Notes: generated from the letters alone by a model not told the origin. Shown: positions 8,331 to 17,834, counted from the first letter of the stretch. The stretch: DNA of 64,000 nucleotides from Thalassospiraceae bacterium LMO-SO8 (GCA_031655335.1 CP134226.1:1612001-1676000), one strand, 5' to 3'. Numbers and translations: made by a program.

Positions 8331-9428
8331 TCATGCCGCGCCCGGCGCGGGGGTGCGATACAGGTCCGCGACCGGGTCGCCGGTGCGGCCCAGGCGGATG
8401 GATTCCTCGCCCGGCGACACCCAGTCACCCTTTTCGTCCGATACGTAAAAGGCGTGCAGCAGCGCCAGCGTTTTCGCCGTCTCTTCCGCACCCATGGGGT
8501 ACGGCGCGCCGCCGTTCAGATCGGTCACCATGTCTTCGTACAGTCGGTAGTGTCCGTTGCCGTAGACACAGTCGGAAAAGTCTTCGCTGTGTTCGGTGCA
8601 GGCGTCGGGGTCCGGCGTGAAGATTTGCAGTTCGTTGACGGCGATACCGCCGATCTGGGCGCAGCCCTCGCTGCCCAGGACGGAAATCGACGCCTCGTAG
8701 TCGATCGGCCGCGCCGCGGTCGTGACCTCGACCGTGCCGACGGCGCCGGATTCGAACTCGATGACGGCGGTCACGGTGTCCTCGACCTCGATGTCGGCGC
8801 CCAATGTGCGCATCTGCGCGTTGACCCGTTTCACCTCTCCGCCCAAGTGGCGCAGCAGGTCCATATGGTGGATGCCCTGATTGGTCAGCGCGCCACCGTC
8901 GAGCGCGTAAGTGCCCCGCCACGGCGCCAGATCGTAATAGCGTTGCGGGCGGCACCAGCGCACGCGCACGGTGATGACCCGTGGATCGCCCAGCTCGCCC
9001 GCCTTGATCGCCTGGCGTGTGCGGACGACGGCCTTGTTGTAGCGGTTCTGATAGACCGGAAACACACGGCGTCCCTTTGCGCGCGCCATCTCGTCCAGGC
9101 GGTGCAGGTCGGAAAACCGCAGGACCGTCGGTTTTTCCAAAATCAGGTGCTTGCCATATCCCTCGATAATCTCCGCACCGTGTTCCGCGTGCATGCCCGA
9201 AGGCGTGATAACCGCGACGATATCAATCTCCGGGAGGGTGTTCAGCATGTCGTGGTAGTTGGTGAACACGGGAATGTCGTCGCCTTCGATCCACTGTTCG
9301 GCGGCTTCGGGCTTGAGGTCGCAGAGGGCGGCCAGGCGCAGACCCGGCGTTGCCCGGATGGCCCGGCAATGGTGTCCGGCGATGCGGCCGCATCCGACCA
9401 GGGCGACATTGTAGGTCTGATCGCTCAT
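8331..9428 (-). CDS. Gfo/Idh/MocA family oxidoreductase
   Basis: A 365-residue NAD(P)-dependent sugar or cyclitol dehydrogenase. It has an N-terminal Rossmann loop (VALVGCGRIAGHH), the conserved EKP motif near residue 100 and NQGIHHMDLLRHLGG in the C-terminal domain. The start overlaps the stop of the aminotransferase gene (ATGA). It is one of three members of this family in the window, the others being at 11343 and 29765. In the cassette it may make the ketone used by the adjacent PLP aminotransferase, as in inosamine or diamino-sugar routes; this pairing is inference. Confidence 0.9.
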   Translation of the reverse strand: MSDQTYNVALVGCGRIAGHHCRAIRATPGLRLAALCDLKPEAAEQWIEGDDIPVFTNYHDMLNTLPEIDIVAVITPSGMHAEHGAEIIEGYGKHLILEKPTVLRFSDLHRLDEMARAKGRRVFPVYQNRYNKAVVRTRQAIKAGELGDPRVITVRVRWCRPQRYYDLAPWRGTYALDGGALTNQGIHHMDLLRHLGGEVKRVNAQMRTLGADIEVEDTVTAVIEFESGAVGTVEVTTAARPIDYEASISVLGSEGCAQIGGIAVNELQIFTPDPDACTEHSEDFSDCVYGNGHYRLYEDMVTDLNGGAPYPMGAEETAKTLALLHAFYVSDEKGDWVSPGEESIRLGRTGDPVADLYRTPAPGAA

Positions 9429-10540
9429 CGTTGCTTATGTTCCCGTTGTTCGACGGCGGCGCGGATCGGTCCCGCCACCTGTTCCATGATTTCCTTGGGT
9501 GCCGTGGAAAACCGGCTGTAACCGGCCAGCACCGAATTGGGAAAATCCTGCCGGTAGAGCACCCGGTCGGCCAACGCGGCATGGATTGCCGGACCGTCCT
9601 CGCCGAAGGCGACATGCATGAAATTGCCGTGTCCCGACAGAACCTCATAGCCCATGGCGCGCAATTCGCCAATGAACCAATCCTTCCCGTCGAGGATCCG
9701 GGCGACGCTCGCCTGCACGGCGTCCGCGTGGTCGAGCATGTTCTCCAGCACGTTGGCCGACAGCGCGCCGATTTCATACATGGGGCGAACCTTGTGCAGG
9801 ATGCGCGCCATGTCCGGATGAGCGACCGCCAGGCCGACCCGGCATCCGGCTAGGCCCCACGCCTTGCCGAAGGAGCGGGTAACGATCAGGTGCGGGTGCT
9901 CGGTCACCCAGGGGACGGCCGTTTCCGGGTGGAAGGGGAAATAGGCCTCGTCGATCAGCATCACCGCGCCGGCCGCGCCGGCGGCATGGATCACGCGCGT
10001 CAGGGTGGCGGCGTCCAGCACGGTGCCCGTCGGGCTATCCGGGTTGGGCAGGCAGACGAGACGCGGCGACGCTGTTTCGATCTCGTGGATCAGGCGTTCC
10101 GTGTCGAGCGCCGGTCCGGTGAATGAGGTTTCATACAACGCGGGGCGCGCGTCGGCGGCGTACATGCGCGCATAAACGGAATACATGGCGAAGGTCGGGG
10201 CCGTGTGAATGACGACGTCGCCGGGTGACACGAAGGCTTCGAAGGTTGCGCGGATGGCACCATCCGACCCCGCGGCGAGGACATGCTGGTCCACACCGCC
10301 GGTGCCGAGCGTGCGCGCCAGCTTGGCGTAAAGTCCACCCAGATCGGGGTAGGTGTAAAGAGCGCGGGCGTCGAGGCCGCGCAGAACTCCCTTGGTGATC
10401 TCGGCCAGATCGGGGTCGATGTTTTCGTTGCGGTCGAGCCACAGGGTGCCCTCGGGCCGGGCGCTCTGCGTCGACCAGTCGGGTCGGACCAAAGCTTCGT
10501 CGCGCACGCCGACGCGGGGGGCGGGGAAAGAGGCGGTCAT
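9425..10540 (-). CDS. HisC-like PLP-dependent aminotransferase (class I/II)
   Basis: A 371-residue fold-type I aminotransferase of the histidinol-phosphate aminotransferase type. Visible are LDRNENIDPD near the start, TYPDLGG, NPDSPTG, LIDEAYFPF, and the PLP-lysine segment TRSFGKAWGLAGCRVG. It is translationally coupled on both sides (ATGA with genes at 8331 and 10537). Position next to Gfo/Idh dehydrogenase and KdsB-like genes points to transamination of a keto sugar or cyclitol, or of an amino-acid-like substituent. A role in histidine synthesis is unlikely here. Confidence 0.85.
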   Translation of the reverse strand: MTASFPAPRVGVRDEALVRPDWSTQSARPEGTLWLDRNENIDPDLAEITKGVLRGLDARALYTYPDLGGLYAKLARTLGTGGVDQHVLAAGSDGAIRATFEAFVSPGDVVIHTAPTFAMYSVYARMYAADARPALYETSFTGPALDTERLIHEIETASPRLVCLPNPDSPTGTVLDAATLTRVIHAAGAAGAVMLIDEAYFPFHPETAVPWVTEHPHLIVTRSFGKAWGLAGCRVGLAVAHPDMARILHKVRPMYEIGALSANVLENMLDHADAVQASVARILDGKDWFIGELRAMGYEVLSGHGNFMHVAFGEDGPAIHAALADRVLYRQDFPNSVLAGYSRFSTAPKEIMEQVAGPIRAAVEQREHKQR

Positions 10541-11370
10541 CTGTTCATATCACCTTTCATCAGCGGCCCGGCGAACACCGCCGCTGGCAGATGGCATTCC
10601 AGCCGCGTGTCCTGGTTGAGGCTGTCGGTCTTGCCACGGGTGATGGACATCACGGCGAAGGCCAGGCGGCTGTAAGGCGTCGTCGCGGTTTTTGACGGCG
10701 CCCCCCAATAACCGTAGGCAAGGATGTCGGTCGGCGCGGGATCCAGGCCGAGAAACATGCCGAGGGCTTCCGATCCGTTGAGAACGACATAAGGCGCGGT
10801 TTCGACTGCGCTCCCGTCCGGGAGAGCGAAGTCCTCGGATGGGACGATCGGCTGAAAACTGATGTTCGGATCACGGGTTCCGGCGCGATCGGTCAGACGC
10901 AGGGAAATCACCAGCCGTCCGCCCGGCGCGACCTTGCGCCAGCAGGCGGCGATGATGGCGTCGGTCTCCACGTTCCAGTCGGCGACGGACAGGGAGGCAA
11001 CGGTGTCGAATGCGTTGTCGGCGATCTCTTCGGCGGTGACGATGTCGCCGCACTCAAAGCGCGCGGGTGCCGTCAGCGCCGGCAACTCTTTCGCCGCATC
11101 GATGGCGGCAGCATTGATGTCGAGTCCGGCATAGGAGGTGATCGGAAATTTCTCTTCAAGGGCGCGGCCCAGGCCGCCGACCGCGCAACCGACGTCGAGC
11201 AGGCGTCCGAACCCGCCGGGCGCTGCGCCGATGCGTTCGAATACCCAGCGTTCGGACGGATAGAATTCGTCCCAGCAGCGCCGGTGGGCCGCAAAGTATG
11301 CGGCCAAGTGGGGCGTTTGATAATGGATGTTGGTCAACGGCGTCAGTCCAGGTTCCAGCGTTCCCGCCAT
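10537..11370 (-). CDS. Class I SAM-dependent methyltransferase
   Basis: Contains the SAM-binding motif I LLDVGCAVGGLG followed by GLDINAAAIDAA and GGRLVISLRL, a standard class I fold. The start is uncertain: ATG 11370 overlaps the upstream gene by 28 bp (277 residues), and a TTG at 11337 would start just after the upstream stop. It lies in the same coupled string as the aminotransferase and Gfo/Idh genes, so the acceptor is probably the modified sugar of this cassette (O- or N-methylation). Confidence 0.8.
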   Translation of the reverse strand: MAGTLEPGLTPLTNIHYQTPHLAAYFAAHRRCWDEFYPSERWVFERIGAAPGGFGRLLDVGCAVGGLGRALEEKFPITSYAGLDINAAAIDAAKELPALTAPARFECGDIVTAEEIADNAFDTVASLSVADWNVETDAIIAACWRKVAPGGRLVISLRLTDRAGTRDPNISFQPIVPSEDFALPDGSAVETAPYVVLNGSEALGMFLGLDPAPTDILAYGYWGAPSKTATTPYSRLAFAVMSITRGKTDSLNQDTRLECHLPAAVFAGPLMKGDMNR

Positions 11371-12383
11371 TCGGGGTCGGCGGCATAGATGCGGTAGACG
11401 AGATCCATGGTGCGCAAGGCATCGTCGGACGATCCCTCGGTAATTTTTCGGCCCGTCTCGATTGCATCGGCGAAGTCGGCGATCTCGTCGGCCCAGGAAG
11501 GGTCCGTGTTGTAGCGCGTCACCTGTTCCTTGGGATCGCCGAGGTCGTCGTCGCCGGCATGAACCACGGTCAGGGTCTCGGCGCCATAGCTTTTCGATCC
11601 GGACAGGATGCCGCTGAGGATCAGCGCCCCTTTCTCCAACGTGATGTCGAGCGAGAACCGGTGGCGCCATTGGGTGGCGCTGGAATGCAGCATGCCGACG
11701 ACCCCGGCGTCGGTGCGCATCAGGGCATAGGCGTTGTCTTCCACATCGTGGCGCCAGTAGTCGTTGGATACGAAGCTGTGGACCTGGGTGAATTCGCCGG
11801 CGAACAGGCGCATCAGATCGACCATGTGGATGCCTTGATCCAGAAGAATACCGCCGCCGGCGATGGCCCGTTCCGTGCGCCAGTCGGAATGCTGGCCGTA
11901 ACTGATGAACTGCGATTTCCCGTATACGCCGCGCAGGTTGATGATGCGGCCCAGGTCGCCGCTGCGCGCGATGGCGAGGGCCTCGCGGACGGATTCGTGA
12001 TAGCGGTGATTGAATCCGTACTTCAGAATCTGCTTCGGATGTTTTGCCTCGGTCTCGATCACGCGGCGGATGTCGGCGACCGTCCGCCCCGGCGGCTTTT
12101 CGCAGAACACATGCACGCCCTTTTCCAGGCCGGCGATCGTCACGTCGGGGGCGATATCGTTGGTCATGCAGACGAACAGAGCGTCGAAATCCTGGCGCAG
12201 CAACTCGGCCGGAGTTTGGAAGTAAGCGACGCCGTCATCCAATCGCCCATTGCCGTCGAAGGCCCTGTCGCAAACGGCGACGGTTTTCAGCCCCGGATGT
12301 GTGTCGATGAATTCCCGTCGGCGTTTGCCGACGACGCCGTAGCCGGCGATGGCGACGCGAAGAGGTTGGTTGTCCGCGGTCAT
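11343..12383 (-). CDS. Gfo/Idh/MocA family oxidoreductase
   Basis: A 346-residue dehydrogenase with an N-terminal VAIAGYGVVGKRR nucleotide loop and the family EKP motif (VFCEKPPGRT) near residue 95. GGGILLDQGIHMVDLMR in the C-terminal domain carries the substrate-side Asp and His. It is the second paralogue in the left cassette, coupled by ATGA to the FkbM methyltransferase gene. Together with the 8331 gene it could provide two successive oxidoreductions on one sugar. Substrate unknown. Confidence 0.9.
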   Translation of the reverse strand: MTADNQPLRVAIAGYGVVGKRRREFIDTHPGLKTVAVCDRAFDGNGRLDDGVAYFQTPAELLRQDFDALFVCMTNDIAPDVTIAGLEKGVHVFCEKPPGRTVADIRRVIETEAKHPKQILKYGFNHRYHESVREALAIARSGDLGRIINLRGVYGKSQFISYGQHSDWRTERAIAGGGILLDQGIHMVDLMRLFAGEFTQVHSFVSNDYWRHDVEDNAYALMRTDAGVVGMLHSSATQWRHRFSLDITLEKGALILSGILSGSKSYGAETLTVVHAGDDDLGDPKEQVTRYNTDPSWADEIADFADAIETGRKITEGSSDDALRTMDLVYRIYAADPEWRERWNLD

Positions 12384-13264
12384 GTCTGCGAGGCTCCGCT
12401 CGCGGCGGGGCGCCGAAACAGATAGTTGTAGATATTACCGAACGGCGTGCCGTCCAGTTCCGCCGACCGGCGTTTGCTGATCAAAGTCAGGCCCGCGGCC
12501 TCGATATCGCGGACGACGGCATCCGTATAGTCGGGCCGCGCCGCGTCCAGTTCGATGGACAGGGATTTCACACGCAGGTCGGAAAGGGTCCGCCGCGCGC
12601 CTGTCACGATCTTGTCCTCGATGCCGTCGACGTCGATCTTAATGTGATCTGGGAAAGGGGGCGCGAACGTCTCTATGAAGCCGTCCAGGGTCATGCCGAT
12701 CATGCCTTGTTCGAAGCTTGCGGCAAAGGGCTGACCATTGTGATCGATGGCTTCCGCAAAACTCGACAGGGCCGATCCGAAACCAGTATCCCGCACGTGA
12801 AATTTGTCCAGCCCGTCGGTGTCGTTGAGGGCAAGGCAATAGGCGCTCACCGTGTCCGACAGCCGGTTCTCTTCGATGTTGCGGTTGAGAAGAAAATAGT
12901 TGGCGGCCAGAGGCTCGAACGCCAGAACGCGGACCTTGCGATTGATCGCGGCATAGATCGTATAGACGCCGACATTGGCGCCGATGTCATAGAGGACGGC
13001 GCCGTCTTCGATGGTGTCGATCCACTCGATCGTTTCCGGCTCCTTGGTCAGCAGCGTCTTGGCCCGCCACAAAGGAAGATCCCCCAGGCAGTAAAACCGT
13101 ACCGTTCCACGCGCAGTCGGAATTTCCTCGATGACCTCATCGAACCCGACGGTCTTCATTCCCTGGCGAAGGATGCGCAGCAGGCGGCGGCGGCCGCCCG
13201 TGCCGAGTGGCCAGGTCAGCAACCGGGTCAGCCCAACGAGAATGCACTTGATGATCTGTCGCAT
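12380..13264 (-). CDS. FkbM family methyltransferase
   Basis: A 294-residue SAM-dependent methyltransferase of the FkbM family. It has a hydrophobic, basic N-terminus, the SAM loop YDIGANVGVYTIYAA near residue 92, VLAFEPLAANYF, and the family acidic motif IKIDVDGIEDKIV near residue 208. FkbM proteins O-methylate polyketides and glycans. It opens the cassette that runs down to the CDP-sugar genes and lies 16 bp after pseI, so the target may be pseudaminic acid or the cassette's own sugar. Confidence 0.85.
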   Translation of the reverse strand: MRQIIKCILVGLTRLLTWPLGTGGRRRLLRILRQGMKTVGFDEVIEEIPTARGTVRFYCLGDLPLWRAKTLLTKEPETIEWIDTIEDGAVLYDIGANVGVYTIYAAINRKVRVLAFEPLAANYFLLNRNIEENRLSDTVSAYCLALNDTDGLDKFHVRDTGFGSALSSFAEAIDHNGQPFAASFEQGMIGMTLDGFIETFAPPFPDHIKIDVDGIEDKIVTGARRTLSDLRVKSLSIELDAARPDYTDAVVRDIEAAGLTLISKRRSAELDGTPFGNIYNYLFRRPAASGASQT

Positions 13265-13280
13265 GAGGTCTTTCTTCAGT

Positions 13281-14357
13281 TCAGTCCCGGGGACCCGAGA
13301 CCAGGTCCCAGGAAATCGGCGTTCCGCGCGGGATGTCGCGGGCGGCCCGGCGGCCCAAGACGGTGTCGAGATGTTTCGGTGCCAGGCCGTGGCCCGGGCG
13401 GATGGAGCGTACGTTCTCTTTCGTCAGCTTCGCCCCGGCGAGGATATCGGCCACCGCGTAGAGCGACCGTCGAAACACGATGCTCGGCTCGGCCGCACTC
13501 TGCTTTCCAATGTGGGCTTCGCCCAGCGCCGCCCAGGCGTTGCGGCAATCGGTCACGAGGGCGCCCAGTTCGGATGGTTCCAGGGAAAATGCGCTGTCCA
13601 CGCCACCGTCGGCACGGGCCAGGCAGACATGTTTTTCGATGACGGCCGCGCCGAGAGCGACGGCGGCGACGGCGACGGACGTGCCCGGGGTGTGGTCCGA
13701 TAGTCCGATGACCGCATCATAACGGGCCGCGAGTTCCGGGATCGAGCGGATGTTCGACGCCTCGATGGGTGCGGGGTAGGCGCTCACGCAATGCAGAAGC
13801 GCAACCTGATCGGCGCCGATATCGGACAACATGGCCATCAACTCATCGATCTCGTCGGGAGTGACCATGCCGGTCGAGACGATCAGCGGCTTGCCCGTCG
13901 CCGCCGCCTTTCGGATGAGTGGCAGATCCATCGCCTCGAACGAGGCGATCTTGTAGGCCGGGCAGTCGAGGGTTTCGAGAAAATCGACGGCGGTCTCGTC
14001 GAAGGGCGATGAAAACACGGTGACGCCGCGTTCCCGGCCGCGCGCGAACAGGGCCGCGTGCCAGTCCCAGGGCGTATGTGCCTCTTGGTACAGATCGTAG
14101 AGAGTCCGCCCATCCCATAGCCCGCCTTGGACCGTGAAACCGGGGCCGTCATGGTTGATGGTGATCGTATCGGCCGTGTAGGTTTGCAGCTTGAGCGCGT
14201 CGGCGCCATGGTCCGCCGCCATGTCAATCAGGGACAGGGCACGGTCTATGTCGCCGTTGTGGTTGCCGGACATCTCGGCGATCACGTAGGGCGGATGGCC
14301 GTTGCCGATGGCGCGGCCGGCGATCTCAATCTGTTGCTTCCGGTCGGACAAGGTCAT
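13281..14357 (-). CDS. pseI: Pseudaminic acid synthase
   Basis: The 358-residue enzyme of the NeuB family condenses PEP with 6-deoxy-2,4-diNAc-altrose (from PseG) to give pseudaminic acid. Pse-type features are VIAEMSGNHNGD at 25-36, KLQTYTAD, HTPWDWH, SSPFDETAVDFLE and GLSDHTPG. A C-terminal SAF antifreeze-like domain covers about 298-355. It is coupled to the PseG-PseH fusion gene by ATGA. The HTPWDWH and SSPFD motifs favour PseI over NeuB or LegI. Confidence 0.9.
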   Translation of the reverse strand: MTLSDRKQQIEIAGRAIGNGHPPYVIAEMSGNHNGDIDRALSLIDMAADHGADALKLQTYTADTITINHDGPGFTVQGGLWDGRTLYDLYQEAHTPWDWHAALFARGRERGVTVFSSPFDETAVDFLETLDCPAYKIASFEAMDLPLIRKAAATGKPLIVSTGMVTPDEIDELMAMLSDIGADQVALLHCVSAYPAPIEASNIRSIPELAARYDAVIGLSDHTPGTSVAVAAVALGAAVIEKHVCLARADGGVDSAFSLEPSELGALVTDCRNAWAALGEAHIGKQSAAEPSIVFRRSLYAVADILAGAKLTKENVRSIRPGHGLAPKHLDTVLGRRAARDIPRGTPISWDLVSGPRD

Positions 14358-15850
14358 GATGCGGGGTGGCTCACAAAATGGTCGCCTTCCAGAACGTATC
14401 CAGCAGCCGAAAATATCTTGTGGGATGGAAGGTTTTCTTGATGGACAAACGCGAGAAATGTTCCTTCTGGTACGAGGCGCCGCACTGCGGCGAGAGACGC
14501 TGCTCCGACGCCCTCGCCTCGCATGGCCGGCGAAATCAGAATCGAGATTTCATAGGCGTCGGACGCACTCGGGTCGGCATCAAGGCGCACGAATCCGGCA
14601 GGTGTCCCGTTCATGAGCATCATTTCGAATAATCCGGGATTGGGCGCCAACCGCCGCAACATCCAGGCACGATGTTCGGCGTAGGTAGGTGGGTTCGGAT
14701 TGCGGCTGTAGTTGCGGCTTCCCGGTGCGCACTGCCAACGAAATATCGTGTCGGTGTCCGATGTGGTCACGGGCCTGCAAGAAATCCCCCCGCCTGCCTT
14801 CGTGGCCTCGGGTGACACGGACAGAAACGTCCGCGCCGCGCCTCTTCCGTCACATACGCCGAACGCGGCGGCCGACATTCTTCTTACGGCATCGATGTCG
14901 CCCGCCACTTGGTTCAGGGCGAATGAGAGATCGGATGCACTGATGTCCGCATCGAGCAGCTCAATGGCTCCGATATCGGCCAGGGCACGCCCGTTGTGAT
15001 TCTGATTGTCCGCCACCGGCACGGTTATCGTTGGCAACCCAAGGCAGCATCTTTCAAGAGATGAGACCCCGGGTGCGCCAATTGCGAGATCTGCTCCGTT
15101 AATCAGGTCAGCAAGATTTTTGGGATTGCGATGAACGATGACGCGGCTTCCCGTGGTGTCGGCGAACCGGGATACTTCGTTCAAGTGGGGAGCTTCCTCA
15201 CCCAGAACCACGTCGACAATGAGGTCAAGCCCAGAGTACCGAACAGCCTCCAATGCGGTCAGGGTCATGTTCCTGGCGTCGGTCAGGCCAAAGGAAATGA
15301 GGATGCGATCAACGGACCGAATGGCTGCCCGGCGACCCAGGGCGTTGGCACGACCCAGAGCAAATTCCTGGCGAATCAGCGCAAACGCCGGGCCTGCCAG
15401 GATCTTGCAGGCCGGAGGGACGAGCCCGGCGTAGGCAGATTCGCTGCGACGCGGAGAGGCGTCGAGGAGATATCCGCAATCATGAGACCTGTCAGCAAGG
15501 TCGTCGACTACCAGAATGTTCTCAGCCCAGCCGCTCAAGGCGGCCTCGAAGGTAGAGTCGAGCGTGTAGTCATCAACGACAAGAACGCGGCATTGAGTGT
15601 CGACTCGATCCATCAGCGTTTCAGCGGACCGGCTTCGGTCATGCGGTAGCGAGACGACGGTATAATCGAAGGGTTTATTTCGTGACAAAGTGGGACCGGC
15701 TGTTTCATCGACCGCGATGGATATGCGCCAACCTTGATTGTGCATTGCTTGGGCCAGCGTAAGACATCGCATCAGGTGTCCCCCGCCGATTTCGGGCGAC
15801 CAGGCCGGCCTGAAGACCGCGTGAGGCGCGGAATCAGGCGTTCGGCTCAT
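14354..15850 (-). CDS. Bifunctional PseG-PseH fusion: UDP-sugar hydrolase plus GNAT N-acetyltransferase
   Basis: About 498 residues with two domains. The N-terminal PseG part (roughly 1-345) is GT-B-like with the catalytic-loop His in EIGGGHLMRCL, LVVDDY, and GAPGVSSLERCCLGLP in the second half. The C-terminal GNAT part (roughly 350-495) has RPVTTSDTDTIFRWQ, YAEHRAWM and MRGEGVGAASL, matching PseH. PseH acetylates the 4-amino group and PseG removes UDP, two consecutive steps. ATG 15850 is preferred (17-bp overlap with the upstream gene); an upstream start adds a Pro/Ala/Ser-rich shadow tail. No separate pseH or pseG is seen in the window. Confidence 0.88.
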   Translation of the reverse strand: MSRTPDSAPHAVFRPAWSPEIGGGHLMRCLTLAQAMHNQGWRISIAVDETAGPTLSRNKPFDYTVVSLPHDRSRSAETLMDRVDTQCRVLVVDDYTLDSTFEAALSGWAENILVVDDLADRSHDCGYLLDASPRRSESAYAGLVPPACKILAGPAFALIRQEFALGRANALGRRAAIRSVDRILISFGLTDARNMTLTALEAVRYSGLDLIVDVVLGEEAPHLNEVSRFADTTGSRVIVHRNPKNLADLINGADLAIGAPGVSSLERCCLGLPTITVPVADNQNHNGRALADIGAIELLDADISASDLSFALNQVAGDIDAVRRMSAAAFGVCDGRGAARTFLSVSPEATKAGGGISCRPVTTSDTDTIFRWQCAPGSRNYSRNPNPPTYAEHRAWMLRRLAPNPGLFEMMLMNGTPAGFVRLDADPSASDAYEISILISPAMRGEGVGAASLAAVRRLVPEGTFLAFVHQENLPSHKIFSAAGYVLEGDHFVSHPAS

Positions 15851-17834
15851 GAAGGATCGGTTTGCCAGATGAGCCCGTCGCACTGCAGGGGAGGGTGCTG
15901 GCAATTCGCGCGAGGGCCAGATGGAGGGAGCTCTCGCTGGACCCGGATTGCTGCTGTCTGCCGACACCGTAGTTATGCAGGCGCATGTAGGCGAACTGCT
16001 CCGGGTTCAAGTAGCGGTCGTGATACAGGGTGTCAGTGAAGCGCTGCTGAAGTTCTTGAAAACTGAAGGTCAAGATCGGATGGGGGGCGTAATCGTGCCA
16101 AGCCGAAATCAAACGCCCGCCGTTGGGAAGGGGGTCATGAATCAGGACCGGGATGCCCTCGGCGAGACATTGGTCGCACAAGGAAGTGTACCGCGCGACG
16201 ACGACGTCCGCCATCGCGGCGAGTGCGTATGACCGGTCGTAGACGTCGTAGCGATTGTCGATGAATACATTGTCGAGGCCGGCAAATCGATCCTTTGCCG
16301 GCGCCATCTCCGCCAGTTTGAGCCAGCATGAATCCTTCCCCCGGATGACGAAAGCGCAATCGCTATTGAGTTCCGCCAAGTCGGCGATATGGGAAAAATA
16401 GAGCAGGTTGCTCTGTGCGTCGGTCCAAAAATGAAAGGGGTCGGCGAGTGAATCGGGGTTGGTGTGAAAATCAAGGACGAGGCAAACGGCGCGAAATTCT
16501 CGAAATCGCTCGCGCCGTTCGGCCGCCGCGTCCTTTCGGTGTTGGGCGATCCGCCCGCGTCTCGGGTCTCCTGTTACGATGACCTTGTCAATTGCTTGGT
16601 AAGGGTCCTGGTTGATGCGCTCTGCGATTGCCTGCCCGTGGACGAAATAGGTATTCAGGATCAAGGCGCTGGTGCCGTAAAACGGATTGATGAAACGCTC
16701 CTGCAGAGCGGCGACATGGATACCGAACGACTGCAGCGCGAGCGCCGCCATCGAAGGAATCAGAACATCGTAACCGAAAACGGCGATGCGGGCGTCTCGA
16801 CAGGGCGCCATGGCCGCTCTGTAGTTTTCGAAGCGCAGTGCCGCAATGGCAAGAATGGCTGCTTTTGCCAAACGATGTTTCCCCGACACCTTGGCGAGAA
16901 ACCGTGTCAGGTGTTCAAGCCAGGCGGAAGCATTTCGTTGCCCGTCGAGTTCTAGGAAGTGCGGTTGGATGTTGTGCAGGCGGTACTCAGACTCAACGAG
17001 TTTCTGCTCGCCTGCCGACATCGTCCAGGCAAGTTCGATATGGGCGATATTTGACTTGTGAAACGGGCTGGCGGAATCCTCTGAATAATATTGATCCTTC
17101 ACGAACAGTCCGCCGTAGGTGATGCCCTTGTGAGGAAAGTAGAGTACTTCCTTGCCGAAGGTGTCAGGGCCAGAGGTCCGAGACCCGGGGTCGGCGGAAA
17201 TCGGGTCCGTGGGAGATTGGAGCATCCGCGCGGCGCATTGGAGGGCTCGTTTGATCGGCAGCATAACGGCCGGAAAGCGGTCGAGGGCTCGGACAAACCA
17301 TATCGGAGCCCCGGGATACAGGTTCCTTACCGCTGTCGGAAGAAGGGGAGAGATCAGCGAGTCAATTCCTGAAGTCCTTTGGAAAACATCGGCGCGAATG
17401 CCATGGCTCCGGAAGTATTCCGCCAAGGCATAGGCTTCGGAAAATCGCAGAAGCCGATTGAAGACGAGATCGAACATCAGCGCTCTTGCCCGCGTGGCGG
17501 TCAGCGGGGCCGCGGGGATTTCGGCCTGCAAGGCATCGAAATCGCTGTCCGTGAAGGCTGCATCGAGAACGGCACGGGTATATCGCGCGGTGACCCGCAG
17601 GTCCTCGCTCAAAGACAGGCCGGCGTAGCTGTGGAAATCAGCCAGCTCAATCCCCGCCCGCGCCAAGCGGTCGAGCCAGGGCGTGGCGCGCAGGCGCCCG
17701 ACGGGCTTGATGAAAACGACGCGCCGGCCGAGGAGACGGAAGGCGGCTGCGACGACTAGGTTGCCTGCCGAAAGTTGATGGAACACGACCACTTTGCCGC
17801 GTCCCGGGCCATTGGAAACGTGCGCTGAAACCAT
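15834..17834 (-). CDS. Large uncharacterised surface-carbohydrate protein, glycosyltransferase-like
   Basis: A 666-residue protein that I do not recognise confidently. The N-terminus (VVVFHQLSAGNLVVAAAFRLLG) looks like a Rossmann-type half. The C-terminal half has features of GT-B or capsule-type transferases: IAVFGYDVLIPSMAALAL, QERFINPFYGTSA, FVIRGKDS, and MADVVVARYTSLCDQCLAEG, the last like the acceptor-side helix of such enzymes. ATG 17834 is preferred because it overlaps the upstream stop as TAATG; an ATG 15 bp upstream is possible. It sits inside the Pse block between the SpsF-like and PseG-PseH genes, so transfer of Pse is a reasonable guess. Confidence 0.6.
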   Translation of the reverse strand: MVSAHVSNGPGRGKVVVFHQLSAGNLVVAAAFRLLGRRVVFIKPVGRLRATPWLDRLARAGIELADFHSYAGLSLSEDLRVTARYTRAVLDAAFTDSDFDALQAEIPAAPLTATRARALMFDLVFNRLLRFSEAYALAEYFRSHGIRADVFQRTSGIDSLISPLLPTAVRNLYPGAPIWFVRALDRFPAVMLPIKRALQCAARMLQSPTDPISADPGSRTSGPDTFGKEVLYFPHKGITYGGLFVKDQYYSEDSASPFHKSNIAHIELAWTMSAGEQKLVESEYRLHNIQPHFLELDGQRNASAWLEHLTRFLAKVSGKHRLAKAAILAIAALRFENYRAAMAPCRDARIAVFGYDVLIPSMAALALQSFGIHVAALQERFINPFYGTSALILNTYFVHGQAIAERINQDPYQAIDKVIVTGDPRRGRIAQHRKDAAAERRERFREFRAVCLVLDFHTNPDSLADPFHFWTDAQSNLLYFSHIADLAELNSDCAFVIRGKDSCWLKLAEMAPAKDRFAGLDNVFIDNRYDVYDRSYALAAMADVVVARYTSLCDQCLAEGIPVLIHDPLPNGGRLISAWHDYAPHPILTFSFQELQQRFTDTLYHDRYLNPEQFAYMRLHNYGVGRQQQSGSSESSLHLALARIASTLPCSATGSSGKPILHEPNA

